DNA of 5,928 nucleotides, taken from Planctomycetota bacterium. GTDB taxonomy: Bacteria; Planctomycetota; Phycisphaerae; WQYP01. The stretch is taken from contig JAKAZF010000205.1 of the NCBI GenBank assembly GCA_021826605.1, positions 1 through 5,928 of the forward strand, in the 5' to 3' direction. Shown one piece after another: positions 1-5,928 of this stretch. Each line of letters opens with the position of its first letter. Within the stretch, counting starts at the first letter, position 1. The translations under genes and the position numbers were made by a program. Below the pieces are notes generated by a model that searched no databases, was not told where the DNA came from, and saw only the letters and a list, made by a program, of their open reading frames with translations.

Positions 1-1
1 G

Positions 2-1723
2 TTCATGGGGCGGCGTCATGGTGAAGTTTCTTCCGAAGAAAAGCTGGTTCCCTATAAAGTCATTGGCGGTCAGGACGAACTGGTGAAAGTGGAGGTGCGC
101 GGAAAGGATTACACCCCACCGGAAATTTCGGCCATGATTCTGCAGGATTTGAAAAAGACCGCCGAAGATTATCTCGGCCAACCGGTTACCGATGCCATCA
201 TTACGGTGCCGGCATATTTTAATGACTCGCAACGTCTGGCTACCAAAGAAGCCGGTGAAATCGCCGGGTTGAATGTTAAGCGTGTGCTGCCAGAACCAAC
301 CGCCGCGGCTTTGGCGTACGGCATGGACAAAAAGAAGGGCGGTAAGATTTTTGTGTTCGATCTCGGTGGCGGCACATTTGATGTGTCGGTGCTGGATGTT
401 GGTGACGGCGTATTTGAAGTGCTGTCGATTAACGGTGATACCCACCTCGGCGGCGATGATTACGATCAGGTGCTGGTGGATTACATTGCCGAAGAATTCC
501 GCAAACAAAATGGCATTGATCTGCGGAAAGATCCCATGGCTCTGCAACGCCTGAAGGAATCCGCCGAGAAAGCCAAAATTGAGCTTTCCAGCAATATGGA
601 AACCACGATTAATCTTCCGTTTATCACGGCGGATGCCAGCGGTCCCAAACACCTGCAAATGGCGATTAACCGCAGCAAATTTGAGGCCATTGTCAGCCAT
701 CTTACCGAACGTTGCCGGCAGCCGGTGCTCAAAGCGCTGGATGATGCCAAACTTTCCGCCAAGGACGTTGATGAAGTACTCCTGGTTGGCGGCTCTACGC
801 GTATGCCGCGGGTGCAGCAGTTGGTTAAGGAAATCTTCGGCAAAGAAGGTAACAAAAGCGTCAACCCGGATGAAGCCGTGGCTTTGGGGGCGGCAATTCA
901 GGGTGGCATCACCACCGGCGAGGTCAAGGATATTCTGGTATTGGATGTTACCCCCTTGTCGTTGGGTGTGGAAACCTATGGCGGTGTGATGACCGTGTTA
1001 ATCCCGCGCAATACCACCATTCCCACCAGCAAGAGCGAAACCTTCAGCACGGCCGCTGACAGTCAGACCAGTGTTGAAATTCATGTGCTGCAGGGTGAAC
1101 GTGAGTTCGCCAAGGACAATCGGACCTTGGGTAAATTCACGCTTGGCGGAATTCCGCCGGCACCGCGCGGCGTGCCGCAGATTGAGGTGTCCTTTGACAT
1201 TGACGTCAACGGCATTCTCAATGTCAAGGCCAAAGACAAGGCCACCGGCAAGGAAAGCAAAGTGGAAATCAAGGGCCACAGTGGATTGTCCAAGGATGAA
1301 ATTGAGCGCATGAAGAAAGAGGCCGAGGCCCATTCCGCCGAGGACAAAGCGCGCCGCGAACTCGTTGATCTCAAGAACCGTGCCGAAGCGGTTACGCTTC
1401 AGGTAGAACGCGAACTGCAGGAGCACGGCAACAAGATTACTCCGCAGGAGCGTGGTGATCTTGAGGCCGCGGTGAACCAGGTTAAGGAAGTCGGGAAACA
1501 GGAAGATAAGGCCGCTATTGAAAAGGCCCTGGAAAACCTGAATCGTGCCCGCATGAAACTTGGCGAAGCAGCCTATAAGGCCGCATCGGAAACCGCTGCC
1601 GCGGGTGCCCCCGGGGCAGCCGGGCCGGAAGCCGGAGCCGCTGGCGGTGCCGCGCCTGGTGCGTCGGCGGATCAGGGCAAGAAGCCCGATGATGTGATTG
1701 ATGCCGAGTATGAGGTCAAGTAA
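2..1723 (+). CDS. dnaK: Molecular chaperone DnaK (Hsp70), 5' end missing
   Basis: Cytoplasmic ATP-dependent Hsp70 chaperone that binds exposed hydrophobic peptide segments and works with DnaJ and GrpE. The frame is open to the left edge. The Met at position 5 is the internal Met of the FMGRRH motif, not the start; by comparison with E. coli DnaK (638 aa) about 70 N-terminal residues are missing, including the first phosphate loop. Counting from that Met (572 residues present): phosphate-2 motif [10 protein letters not shown] at 117-126, adenosine motif [11 protein letters not shown] at 258-268, interdomain linker ILVLD at 310-314, beta-sandwich substrate domain to about 425, alpha-helical lid to about 525, then a Gly/Ala/Pro-rich linker (529-556) and the conserved acidic end [11 protein letters not shown]. 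Unusual: Tyr325 sits where E. coli has the arch residue Met404. No dnaJ follows; the next gene is convergent, beyond a terminator. The family call is essentially certain. Confidence 0.98.
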   Translation, partial: FMGRRHGEVSSEEKLVPYKVIGGQDELVKVEVRGKDYTPPEISAMILQDLKKTAEDYLGQPVTDAIITVPAYFNDSQRLATKEAGEIAGLNVKRVLPEPTAAALAYGMDKKKGGKIFVFDLGGGTFDVSVLDVGDGVFEVLSINGDTHLGGDDYDQVLVDYIAEEFRKQNGIDLRKDPMALQRLKESAEKAKIELSSNMETTINLPFITADASGPKHLQMAINRSKFEAIVSHLTERCRQPVLKALDDAKLSAKDVDEVLLVGGSTRMPRVQQLVKEIFGKEGNKSVNPDEAVALGAAIQGGITTGEVKDILVLDVTPLSLGVETYGGVMTVLIPRNTTIPTSKSETFSTAADSQTSVEIHVLQGEREFAKDNRTLGKFTLGGIPPAPRGVPQIEVSFDIDVNGILNVKAKDKATGKESKVEIKGHSGLSKDEIERMKKEAEAHSAEDKARRELVDLKNRAEAVTLQVERELQEHGNKITPQERGDLEAAVNQVKEVGKQEDKAAIEKALENLNRARMKLGEAAYKAASETAAAGAPGAAGPEAGAAGGAAPGASADQGKKPDDVIDAEYEVK

Positions 1724-1782
1724 TACGCGGACTCATGCGTTAAAGTTCATATCTGGCGGTGCTTGATCGCTGGAAAAAAGAC

Positions 1783-1816
1783 AAAAAGGGCCGAAGAATA
1801 TTCTTCGGCCCTTTTT
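1783..1816. terminator. Bidirectional intrinsic terminator between dnaK and the GH2 gene
   Basis: A perfect inverted repeat of 17 bp per arm (arm AAAAAGGGCCGAAGAAT) with no unpaired centre, so the RNA forms a GC-rich stem GGGCCGAAG/CUUCGGCCC with a small AU loop. The stem is flanked by A5 on one side and T5 on the other, giving a U-tract in both directions; the minus-strand transcript meets a further T6 stretch just beyond (A run 1774-1779 on the plus strand). It lies 59 bp after the dnaK stop and 36 bp after the stop of the convergent glycosidase gene, so one element can end both transcripts. Confidence 0.93.
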
Positions 1817-1852
1817 ATTGGTTTGCGGTTTTCTGCGCAAAGTACCGCCGGG

Positions 1853-4111
1853 TTATCGATAGGTGGCGCGGTGCGGCGCGCGCGGGTCATAGACAATCAT
1901 GCACGCATCCTCAACTTGCCCGCTGCCGTGTTCGCCGATGGTGCGGATATGATTTTGTCCTTCTTTGAGTTCCGTTTCGGGCCACACAAATACACCGTTG
2001 TGGCCATGTTGTGTACCCAGTAACTGGCCATTGAGCAAGAGCTTCACGCGGGCGCAGTTGCTGTACACCTTTAAGACCGCGCGCTTATCCGGACGACAGT
2101 TAAATCGTCGATCGGTGATATAGACGAACGGCTCTTTACTCCACTGGGCTTTATAAAAATAAAAGGCATCCTTGCGCGTTTTGCGATCGCGTGTCACAAG
2201 GCCTTTGTCATTTTTGCCGGGATGGTCGCCCTCGTGGCGGGATGACGAGGCAAAATCAAACATCACCCAGAGAAACGTGCCCCACAGCCATGGGCGATCT
2301 TTTATTGCGGCCCAGGCATGTTCATGCAGCAACGCCTGATATTCTTCGGGATGCCAATACGCTCCGGGATTCGGTTGAACAACATGGGATTCATGCTGGA
2401 AAATGCTGGCACCGGCACCATATTCGCTCATGCCGATACATCGGCCGGGAGCCTTGGCCTCCACAACTTTACGGATCCCGTCCAATATGCCGGGGAAGTC
2501 TGTCATTTTTCCGCCGTACCAGCCCGGATAGCGGTTAAATGCGATAATATCGGTGATATAGCCAATATGGTTGTATTGAGATTGATCGTCTGCGGCGGTG
2601 GTGGGGCGGGTGGGATCCAGCCGTCTGGCCTCAGCATTGATTTTTTGCACGAGGTGATAGCCAAGATTCTCCTGGCCATTATTTCCCAGTTCGTTAAACA
2701 TACTCCAGAAGCAGATGGATGGGTGATTGAAATTTTGTTTGATCAGTTCGCGCACCTGCCGGACCTGATTGTTGTCAAATTCTTGATTATGCGCCACACC
2801 GTTGACCAGACCGTCTTCCGCCCAGACCACAATGCCAAGTTTGTCCGCCGCATCGTACGATGCCTGCGCGTGCTGGTAATGTGCCATGCGCACGCACGTG
2901 GCGCCAATTTCATAAATAATGTCCAGATCCTGGCGATAATCCGCGTCGCTAACCGCTCGCCCCTTGTTCGGTCGGTCCTCATGAGTGCAAACGCCCCGCA
3001 AAGGATAGGATCGGCCATTGAGAAAAAATCCCTGATCCGGATCGATATGAAAAAAGCGGAGCCCCAACGGTTGGGTAACGGCATCGCAACGGCGTTTGTC
3101 ATCAAATATTTCCACGGTCATCTGATAGAGATACGGGTCCTCCCGGCCATTCCACAGATGGGGCTTGGGCAATTCGATATGGTGCACACATGCGGCCGTT
3201 TGACCTGCCGCCACAATCTGCGCTGTGGAAGCGGTCAATAGGATTTTCCCGGTATGATCGGAAATGCTGTATCCAACGCCTGCGGTCTTTTCCTCAGATG
3301 ATGCATTGCGCACCAGAGCCGTAACTTCCAGTTCCGCTTTTTCCGGTGTGACTTTCACCTGCTTGATATAAACGCCGGGACCTCCGTCATCCAGCGGACT
3401 GATACTCAGTGCGTCCAGCACCAGCAGCCGGACATGACGGTACAGTCCTCCGTCGAGATTAAAATCTCCGTTCAGCGGTGCGATATGATCGTTGTACGCA
3501 TTATCCACGCGCACGGCAACAGCATTGCGCCCGCTGCGATGAATAAAGGCGGTAATATCCACACAAAAACCCGCAAACAGGCCAATGTGTTCACCGGCCG
3601 GGTGGCCATTGCAATACACTTCGGTGGTGATTCCAGCGCCTTCAAAATAGAGAAAAATCTGCTTCTCGGGATCTCGTGCAAGCTGGGGAAGTTCAAGTTC
3701 CTTGCGGTACCAGGCTGGTCCGCGGTAATACGGCGCTCCGGTCTGCGCGTCCAAACCGTTGTAGGTATGGGGCAATTCCACCGTGGTCCAGGCGCTATCG
3801 TTTATATTGGGATCTTCTGCTCCGGGAAATCCCTGCTTGAGAAATTTCCAGGCCTGATCGATGCGCATATCCAGTCGGGGTGAATTTGATTTTCCGATAG
3901 AGCCCGCCCATGCGGAACGACCGGAATCGTTGGCGTTGGATTCACTGCACCCGGCCAGTGCGCCGGCGGCAATCATGGCCAAAGCGCCAAATTTAATGAC
4001 ATCTCGGCGCGACGACAGCGGTGTTTCGGTGGATGGCGTTTGCGGCGCTGCAGATTCAAAATGTTCAGTGTGGACACTGCTTCTCAATGCCAATGCTGAA
4101 GGCTCGCACAT
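1853..4111 (-). CDS. Tat-exported lipoprotein, glycoside hydrolase family 2 (probable beta-galactosidase)
   Basis: A 752-aa retaining exo-glycosidase of family GH2, probably removing terminal beta-galactosyl residues from oligosaccharides or glycans outside the cytoplasm. Domains in order: signal peptide with twin arginine SRRDVIKF (Arg35, Arg36), hydrophobic stretch 41-53 and lipobox LAGC with Cys55; sugar-binding jelly-roll about 82-235; Ig-like beta-sandwich about 245-352; TIM barrel about 358-645; a C-terminal Ig-like module about 670-745 with VYSNC and LLLNGQLLG, resembling DUF4982. Catalytic residues are visible: acid/base Glu474 in FNELG after NHPSI, and nucleophile Glu563 in MSEYGAGA. 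The DRKTRKDAFYFYKAQW stretch at 642-657 is typical of bacterial GH2 beta-galactosidases. Ser56 after the lipid-bearing Cys favours the outer membrane by the E. coli Lol rule. Start: the only in-frame Met before the signal, preceded by AAGGCGG four bases upstream. The 34-residue region before the twin arginine is long. Substrate is inferred; beta-glucuronidase or beta-mannosidase activity cannot be excluded. Confidence 0.93.
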   Translation of the reverse strand: MCEPSALALRSSVHTEHFESAAPQTPSTETPLSSRRDVIKFGALAMIAAGALAGCSESNANDSGRSAWAGSIGKSNSPRLDMRIDQAWKFLKQGFPGAEDPNINDSAWTTVELPHTYNGLDAQTGAPYYRGPAWYRKELELPQLARDPEKQIFLYFEGAGITTEVYCNGHPAGEHIGLFAGFCVDITAFIHRSGRNAVAVRVDNAYNDHIAPLNGDFNLDGGLYRHVRLLVLDALSISPLDDGGPGVYIKQVKVTPEKAELEVTALVRNASSEEKTAGVGYSISDHTGKILLTASTAQIVAAGQTAACVHHIELPKPHLWNGREDPYLYQMTVEIFDDKRRCDAVTQPLGLRFFHIDPDQGFFLNGRSYPLRGVCTHEDRPNKGRAVSDADYRQDLDIIYEIGATCVRMAHYQHAQASYDAADKLGIVVWAEDGLVNGVAHNQEFDNNQVRQVRELIKQNFNHPSICFWSMFNELGNNGQENLGYHLVQKINAEARRLDPTRPTTAADDQSQYNHIGYITDIIAFNRYPGWYGGKMTDFPGILDGIRKVVEAKAPGRCIGMSEYGAGASIFQHESHVVQPNPGAYWHPEEYQALLHEHAWAAIKDRPWLWGTFLWVMFDFASSSRHEGDHPGKNDKGLVTRDRKTRKDAFYFYKAQWSKEPFVYITDRRFNCRPDKRAVLKVYSNCARVKLLLNGQLLGTQHGHNGVFVWPETELKEGQNHIRTIGEHGSGQVEDACMIVYDPRAPHRATYR

Positions 4112-4115
4112 TTTT

Positions 4116-4122
4116 CCGCCTT
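4116..4122 (-). promoter_or_regulatory. Ribosome binding site of the GH2 gene
   Basis: AAGGCGG, four bases before ATG 4111 on the minus strand, is a five-of-six match to AGGAGG. It supports the long N-terminal start placed well before the twin-arginine motif. There is no in-frame Met closer to that motif that could serve instead. Confidence 0.65.
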
Positions 4123-4149
4123 TCGTAGAAGACCCTCGTGAACGATTCG

Positions 4150-4178
4150 ATGATAATCGGCGTTGACGGATTCTTCAA
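4150..4178 (-). promoter_or_regulatory. Probable sigma70-type promoter of the GH2 gene
   Basis: On the minus strand, TTGAAG (4178-4173), a 17-bp spacer and TATCAT (4155-4150) match the -35 and -10 consensus four of six and five of six. The predicted transcript start near 4143 leaves a leader of about 32 bases before ATG 4111. Two short imperfect inverted repeats overlap it: GATTC/GAATC at 4169-4184 over the -35, and CGATT/AATCG at 4143-4159 over the -10. They could be regulator contacts, but the arms are only 5 bp. The promoter implies that the glycosidase need not depend on read-through from the upstream rrf2 gene. Confidence 0.55.
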
Positions 4179-4240
4179 TGAATCGCCAAATCGGATCAAC
4201 GGCGCAGGGGGCAAATAATGGTACGCACACAGCGAAAAAA

Positions 4241-4711
4241 TTACCGCGCGGTCGTGCGGGCTTTACGCTTGGGAAGTTTGGGCGGCGGTTCGCATAAGGC
4301 CAACGGTCGATGTTTGGATTTGGATTCCATGAGGTCCGCAATGGTCGAGTTGCGCAAGATTTTCTCGATGCCGCCAATGGCCTGATCCAGTCTGGTGTGC
4401 AACGGGCAAAGTTGCTTGCCGTGCGCCATCAGGGCCAGCGGACAGCTTTCAATGCGGCGAATGGGATCAACCGCCTGCACAACGTCAAAAAGCGTTAAGG
4501 TGTGCGGATCGCGAGCCAGTACGGTTCCGCCATGTAAGCCGCGCTGGGATTTGACCATGCCGGCGCGCGAAAGCGTTTGCAGCACTTTGGCCAAATATCC
4601 TTGTGGCACCAATGTACCGGCGGCGATGACCCGGTTGGTGGCCGGCTCGCCATTGCATCCGGCCAGATACACAATCACTCGCAGGGCATATTCACTGGTT
4701 TGAGAAAACAT
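4241..4711 (-). CDS. Rrf2-family transcriptional regulator
   Basis: A 156-aa winged-helix DNA-binding regulator of the Rrf2 family (relatives: IscR, NsrR, RsrR), which usually acts as a dimer and often carries an Fe-S cluster that senses NO, redox state or iron. The N-terminus MFSQTSEYALRVIVYLAG matches the family pattern. The helix-turn-helix covers about 24-52 and the wing has SQRGLHGG at 55-62. The sensor region holds Cys90 and Cys102 in CPLALMAHGKQLC; the third, middle Cys of IscR/NsrR is replaced by Ala96, followed by His97. Cys19 and Cys140 also exist. The C-terminus is basic (KLPKRKARTTAR). Start: ATG 4711 is preferred over GTG 4717, which would add two residues and lies inside the AGGTG ribosome site. 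Divergent from cydA with overlapping promoters, so cydA and rrf2 itself are the likely targets. Family is certain; signal and cluster type are inference. Confidence 0.93.
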   Translation of the reverse strand: MFSQTSEYALRVIVYLAGCNGEPATNRVIAAGTLVPQGYLAKVLQTLSRAGMVKSQRGLHGGTVLARDPHTLTLFDVVQAVDPIRRIESCPLALMAHGKQLCPLHTRLDQAIGGIEKILRNSTIADLMESKSKHRPLALCEPPPKLPKRKARTTAR

Positions 4712-4714
4712 AAA

Positions 4715-4719
4715 CACCT
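4715..4719 (-). promoter_or_regulatory. Ribosome binding site that sets the rrf2 start
   Basis: AGGTG, three bases before ATG 4711 on the minus strand. The alternative in-frame GTG start (4717-4715) overlaps this site and has only a T-rich stretch upstream, so ATG 4711 is favoured. The spacing is shorter than usual. Confidence 0.5.
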
Positions 4720-4735
4720 AAAAATACAGCTTGAT

Positions 4736-4743
4736 ATTTAAAT
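4736..4743. promoter_or_regulatory. Candidate regulator-binding palindrome ATTTAAAT
   Basis: A perfect 8-bp AT-rich palindrome directly upstream of the cydA -35 and just downstream of the predicted rrf2 transcript start. Direct repeats of CTTGA flank it (4730-4734 and 4744-4748). NsrR-type Rrf2 sites are often AT-rich palindromes with a TTTAAA-like centre, and the place is right for autoregulation. The element is short, the outer arms are not symmetric, and such runs are common by chance, so this is only a candidate. Confidence 0.25.
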
Positions 4744-4744
4744 C

Positions 4745-4773
4745 TTGAAGTCCGATTTTACTGCCGCTATACT
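4745..4773 (+). promoter_or_regulatory. Probable sigma70-type promoter of cydA
   Basis: TTGAAG (4745-4750), a spacer of exactly 17 bp and TATACT (4768-4773) match the -35 and -10 consensus four of six and five of six. The predicted start near 4780 gives a cydA leader of about 80 bases. The promoter overlaps the opposite-strand rrf2 promoter almost completely, so both cannot be occupied by RNA polymerase at once. Confidence 0.65.
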
Positions 4774-4782
4774 ATTGGTCAA
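4755..4782 (-). promoter_or_regulatory. Probable sigma70-type promoter of rrf2
   Basis: On the minus strand, TTGACC (4782-4777), a 16-bp spacer and TAAAAT (4760-4755) each match consensus in five of six positions. The predicted transcript start near 4748 gives a leader of about 37 bases to ATG 4711. Its -10 lies inside the spacer of the cydA promoter, and its -35 lies just past the cydA -10. Confidence 0.65.
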
Positions 4783-4860
4783 GGGTAAAACGGCGAAACC
4801 ACGCATCATGTGGTATCGAAGTTCGTTCTGGCCAACATGCTGTGGGGCTGGGGAAAAACG

Positions 4861-5928
4861 ATGAACACACTTATGCTTTCGCGTATTCAATTTGGGTTAA
4901 CCGTATCATTTCACTACCTGTTTCCGCTCTTAAGCATCGGTCTGGGCGTCATGATGGTGATCATGGAAGGGATGTATCTTAAAACCAGCGATCAAAAGTG
5001 GGAGCGGATGGCACGATTCTGGACCGGTATATTCGCCCTGACCTTCGGCTTGGGCGTGGCGACCGGAATTGTCATGGAATTTGAATTCGGAACCAACTGG
5101 GCCAACTATTCCAGATTTGTCGGTGATATTTTTGGAGCGCCGCTTGCGGCAGAGGGCATTTTTGCGTTCTTTCTGGAGTCGGGCTTTTTATCCATTCTCC
5201 TGTTCGGCTGGGATCGCGTGGGACGGAAAATGCATTTTTTCGCCACAGCCATGGTCTCGTTGGGTTCCATTTTCAGTGCCGTATGGATTAACGTTGCCAA
5301 TTCCTGGATGCAGACTCCGCTGGGCTTTCAACTGGTGAAAAACGCGCAGGGGAAAGTCGTTGGCGCGAAAATGACGAATTTCTGGCAGGTGGTGTTAAAT
5401 CATTCCACCATTGATCGGCTGGAACATGTGCTGATCGGAGCCTTTTTGTCCGGCGCGTTTCTGGTGATCAGCGTTGCGGCGTGGTATCTGTTGAAAAACC
5501 GCCATCTTGAAATCGCCCGGTCATGCATGAAAATAGGGCTGATCGTTGCAATTGTCTGTTCCCTGCTGCAATTGCTTACCGGAGATTTTAATGCCAGAAT
5601 GATCGCCAAATACCAGCCTGCCAAGCTGGCGGCCTTTGAAGGAGCGTTTCCTGCGTCGGCTCCCGAGTCGCTGGGCATTGTGGGGTGGGTGGATCAGGTT
5701 CGTCAGAAGGTTTACGGCCTGAAAATTCCCGGCATGTTAAGTTGGCTGCTTTATGGCAATACCAGTCGGCCGGTGGAAGGACTTGACGCGTTTCCCGCTA
5801 AAGACTGGCCACCGGTGAATCCGGTGTTTCAATCCTATCACGCCATGGTGGCTTTGGGAATGTTTTTGATTCTAATCAGTTTTCTGGCCACGTTTTTCTG
5901 GTGGCGGGGAACTTTATGGAACAAGCGA
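4861..5928 (+). CDS. cydA: Cytochrome bd ubiquinol oxidase subunit I, 3' end missing
   Basis: Membrane subunit of the bd quinol oxidase, which oxidises quinol and reduces oxygen to water with high oxygen affinity and no proton pumping. The frame runs open to the right edge; 356 residues are present. Matches to E. coli CydA residues: His18 (His19, heme b595), Glu98 and Glu106 (Glu99, Glu107, heme and proton path), GWDR at 116-119, His189 and Met329 (His186, Met393, axial ligands of heme b558), Lys255 and Glu260 (Lys252, Glu257, quinol site). His189 to Met329 spans 140 residues against 207 in E. coli, so the Q-loop is the short type. At least seven hydrophobic helices are visible; the GRQPW region lies beyond the edge. 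Start ATG 4861 puts the heme His at the normal place and follows GGGGA at 4850-4854; in-frame ATG 4837 and GTG 4810 upstream lack a ribosome site. cydB is expected downstream but is not visible. Confidence 0.97.
   Translation, partial: MNTLMLSRIQFGLTVSFHYLFPLLSIGLGVMMVIMEGMYLKTSDQKWERMARFWTGIFALTFGLGVATGIVMEFEFGTNWANYSRFVGDIFGAPLAAEGIFAFFLESGFLSILLFGWDRVGRKMHFFATAMVSLGSIFSAVWINVANSWMQTPLGFQLVKNAQGKVVGAKMTNFWQVVLNHSTIDRLEHVLIGAFLSGAFLVISVAAWYLLKNRHLEIARSCMKIGLIVAIVCSLLQLLTGDFNARMIAKYQPAKLAAFEGAFPASAPESLGIVGWVDQVRQKVYGLKIPGMLSWLLYGNTSRPVEGLDAFPAKDWPPVNPVFQSYHAMVALGMFLILISFLATFFWWRGTLWNKR

Noticed and set aside
998..1426. 142-residue minus-strand frame inside dnaK
   Set aside because: Antisense shadow of conserved DnaK codons; no ribosome site or family features.
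1725..1740. ACGC/GCGT inverted repeat just after dnaK
   Set aside because: Four-bp arms with an 8-base loop, expected by chance, and the strong terminator follows shortly after.
1759..2023. Two plus-strand frames starting in the dnaK/GH2 intergenic region
   Set aside because: Both run through the terminator stem and then antisense to the GH2 3' end; low-complexity, no known motif.
2318..3241. Long 307-residue open frame on the plus strand, opposite the GH2 gene
   Set aside because: It lies wholly inside the well-supported GH2 coding region, has no recognisable motifs, and its translation looks like an antisense shadow.
4235..4256. Possible rrf2 terminator: CCGC/GCGG near the stop codon followed by T6 on the minus strand
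   Set aside because: The stem is only 4 bp and overlaps the coding end; too weak to call, although the T6 run is real.
4731..4744. FNR-type site upstream of cydA (TTGAT half-site)
   Set aside because: Only the left half TTGAT is present; the right half matches ATCAA at just one of five positions.
4721..4749. Alternative rrf2 promoter TTCAAG-N17-TATTTT on the minus strand
   Set aside because: Poorer hexamers (three and four of six), and it would start transcription almost at the ATG, leaving no ribosome site in the message.

Overview
This is a fragment of a chromosome from a Gram-negative, diderm bacterium of moderate GC. It carries three complete or near-complete housekeeping or metabolic units and a divergent regulator/oxidase control region. 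The style of DnaK (FMGRRH motif, Gly/Ala/Pro-rich tail ending in [10 protein letters not shown]), a Tat-exported lipoprotein glycosidase with a Ser after the lipobox Cys, and an Rrf2 regulator beside cytochrome bd would fit a PVC-group bacterium (Planctomycetes, Verrucomicrobia or relatives). That assignment is inference from protein flavour only and is weak.

Layout. 2-1723 (+): the chaperone gene dnaK, missing roughly its first 70 codons at the left edge. 1783-1816: a perfect 17-bp inverted repeat with A/T flanks, a two-way intrinsic terminator between two convergent genes. 1853-4111 (-): a complete family 2 glycoside hydrolase, most likely an exported beta-galactosidase, with a twin-arginine lipoprotein signal peptide. 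It has its own recognisable promoter at 4150-4178. 4241-4711 (-): an Rrf2-family transcriptional regulator with a two-Cys version of the usual Fe-S cluster motif. 4712-4860: a compact intergenic region with two strong, overlapping, oppositely directed sigma70-type promoters. 4861 to the right edge (+): cydA, the large subunit of cytochrome bd oxidase, cut by the window end after 356 residues. All heme ligands can be located and the Q-loop is of the short type.

How they work together. dnaK appears unrelated to the rest and is insulated by the shared terminator. The Rrf2 gene and cydA are transcribed divergently from promoters that physically overlap. The simplest reading is that the Rrf2 protein senses a redox or nitrosative signal through its Cys residues and controls both itself and the bd oxidase, an oxygen-scavenging, NO-tolerant terminal oxidase. 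The glycosidase lies downstream of the regulator on the same strand, but a 129-bp gap with its own promoter and ribosome site argues that it is independently transcribed.

I found no CRISPR array, tRNA/rRNA gene, insertion sequence, phage gene or evident new system. The most distinctive points are the overlapping divergent promoters at rrf2/cydA, the altered Cys motif of the regulator, and a Tyr in the substrate arch of DnaK.
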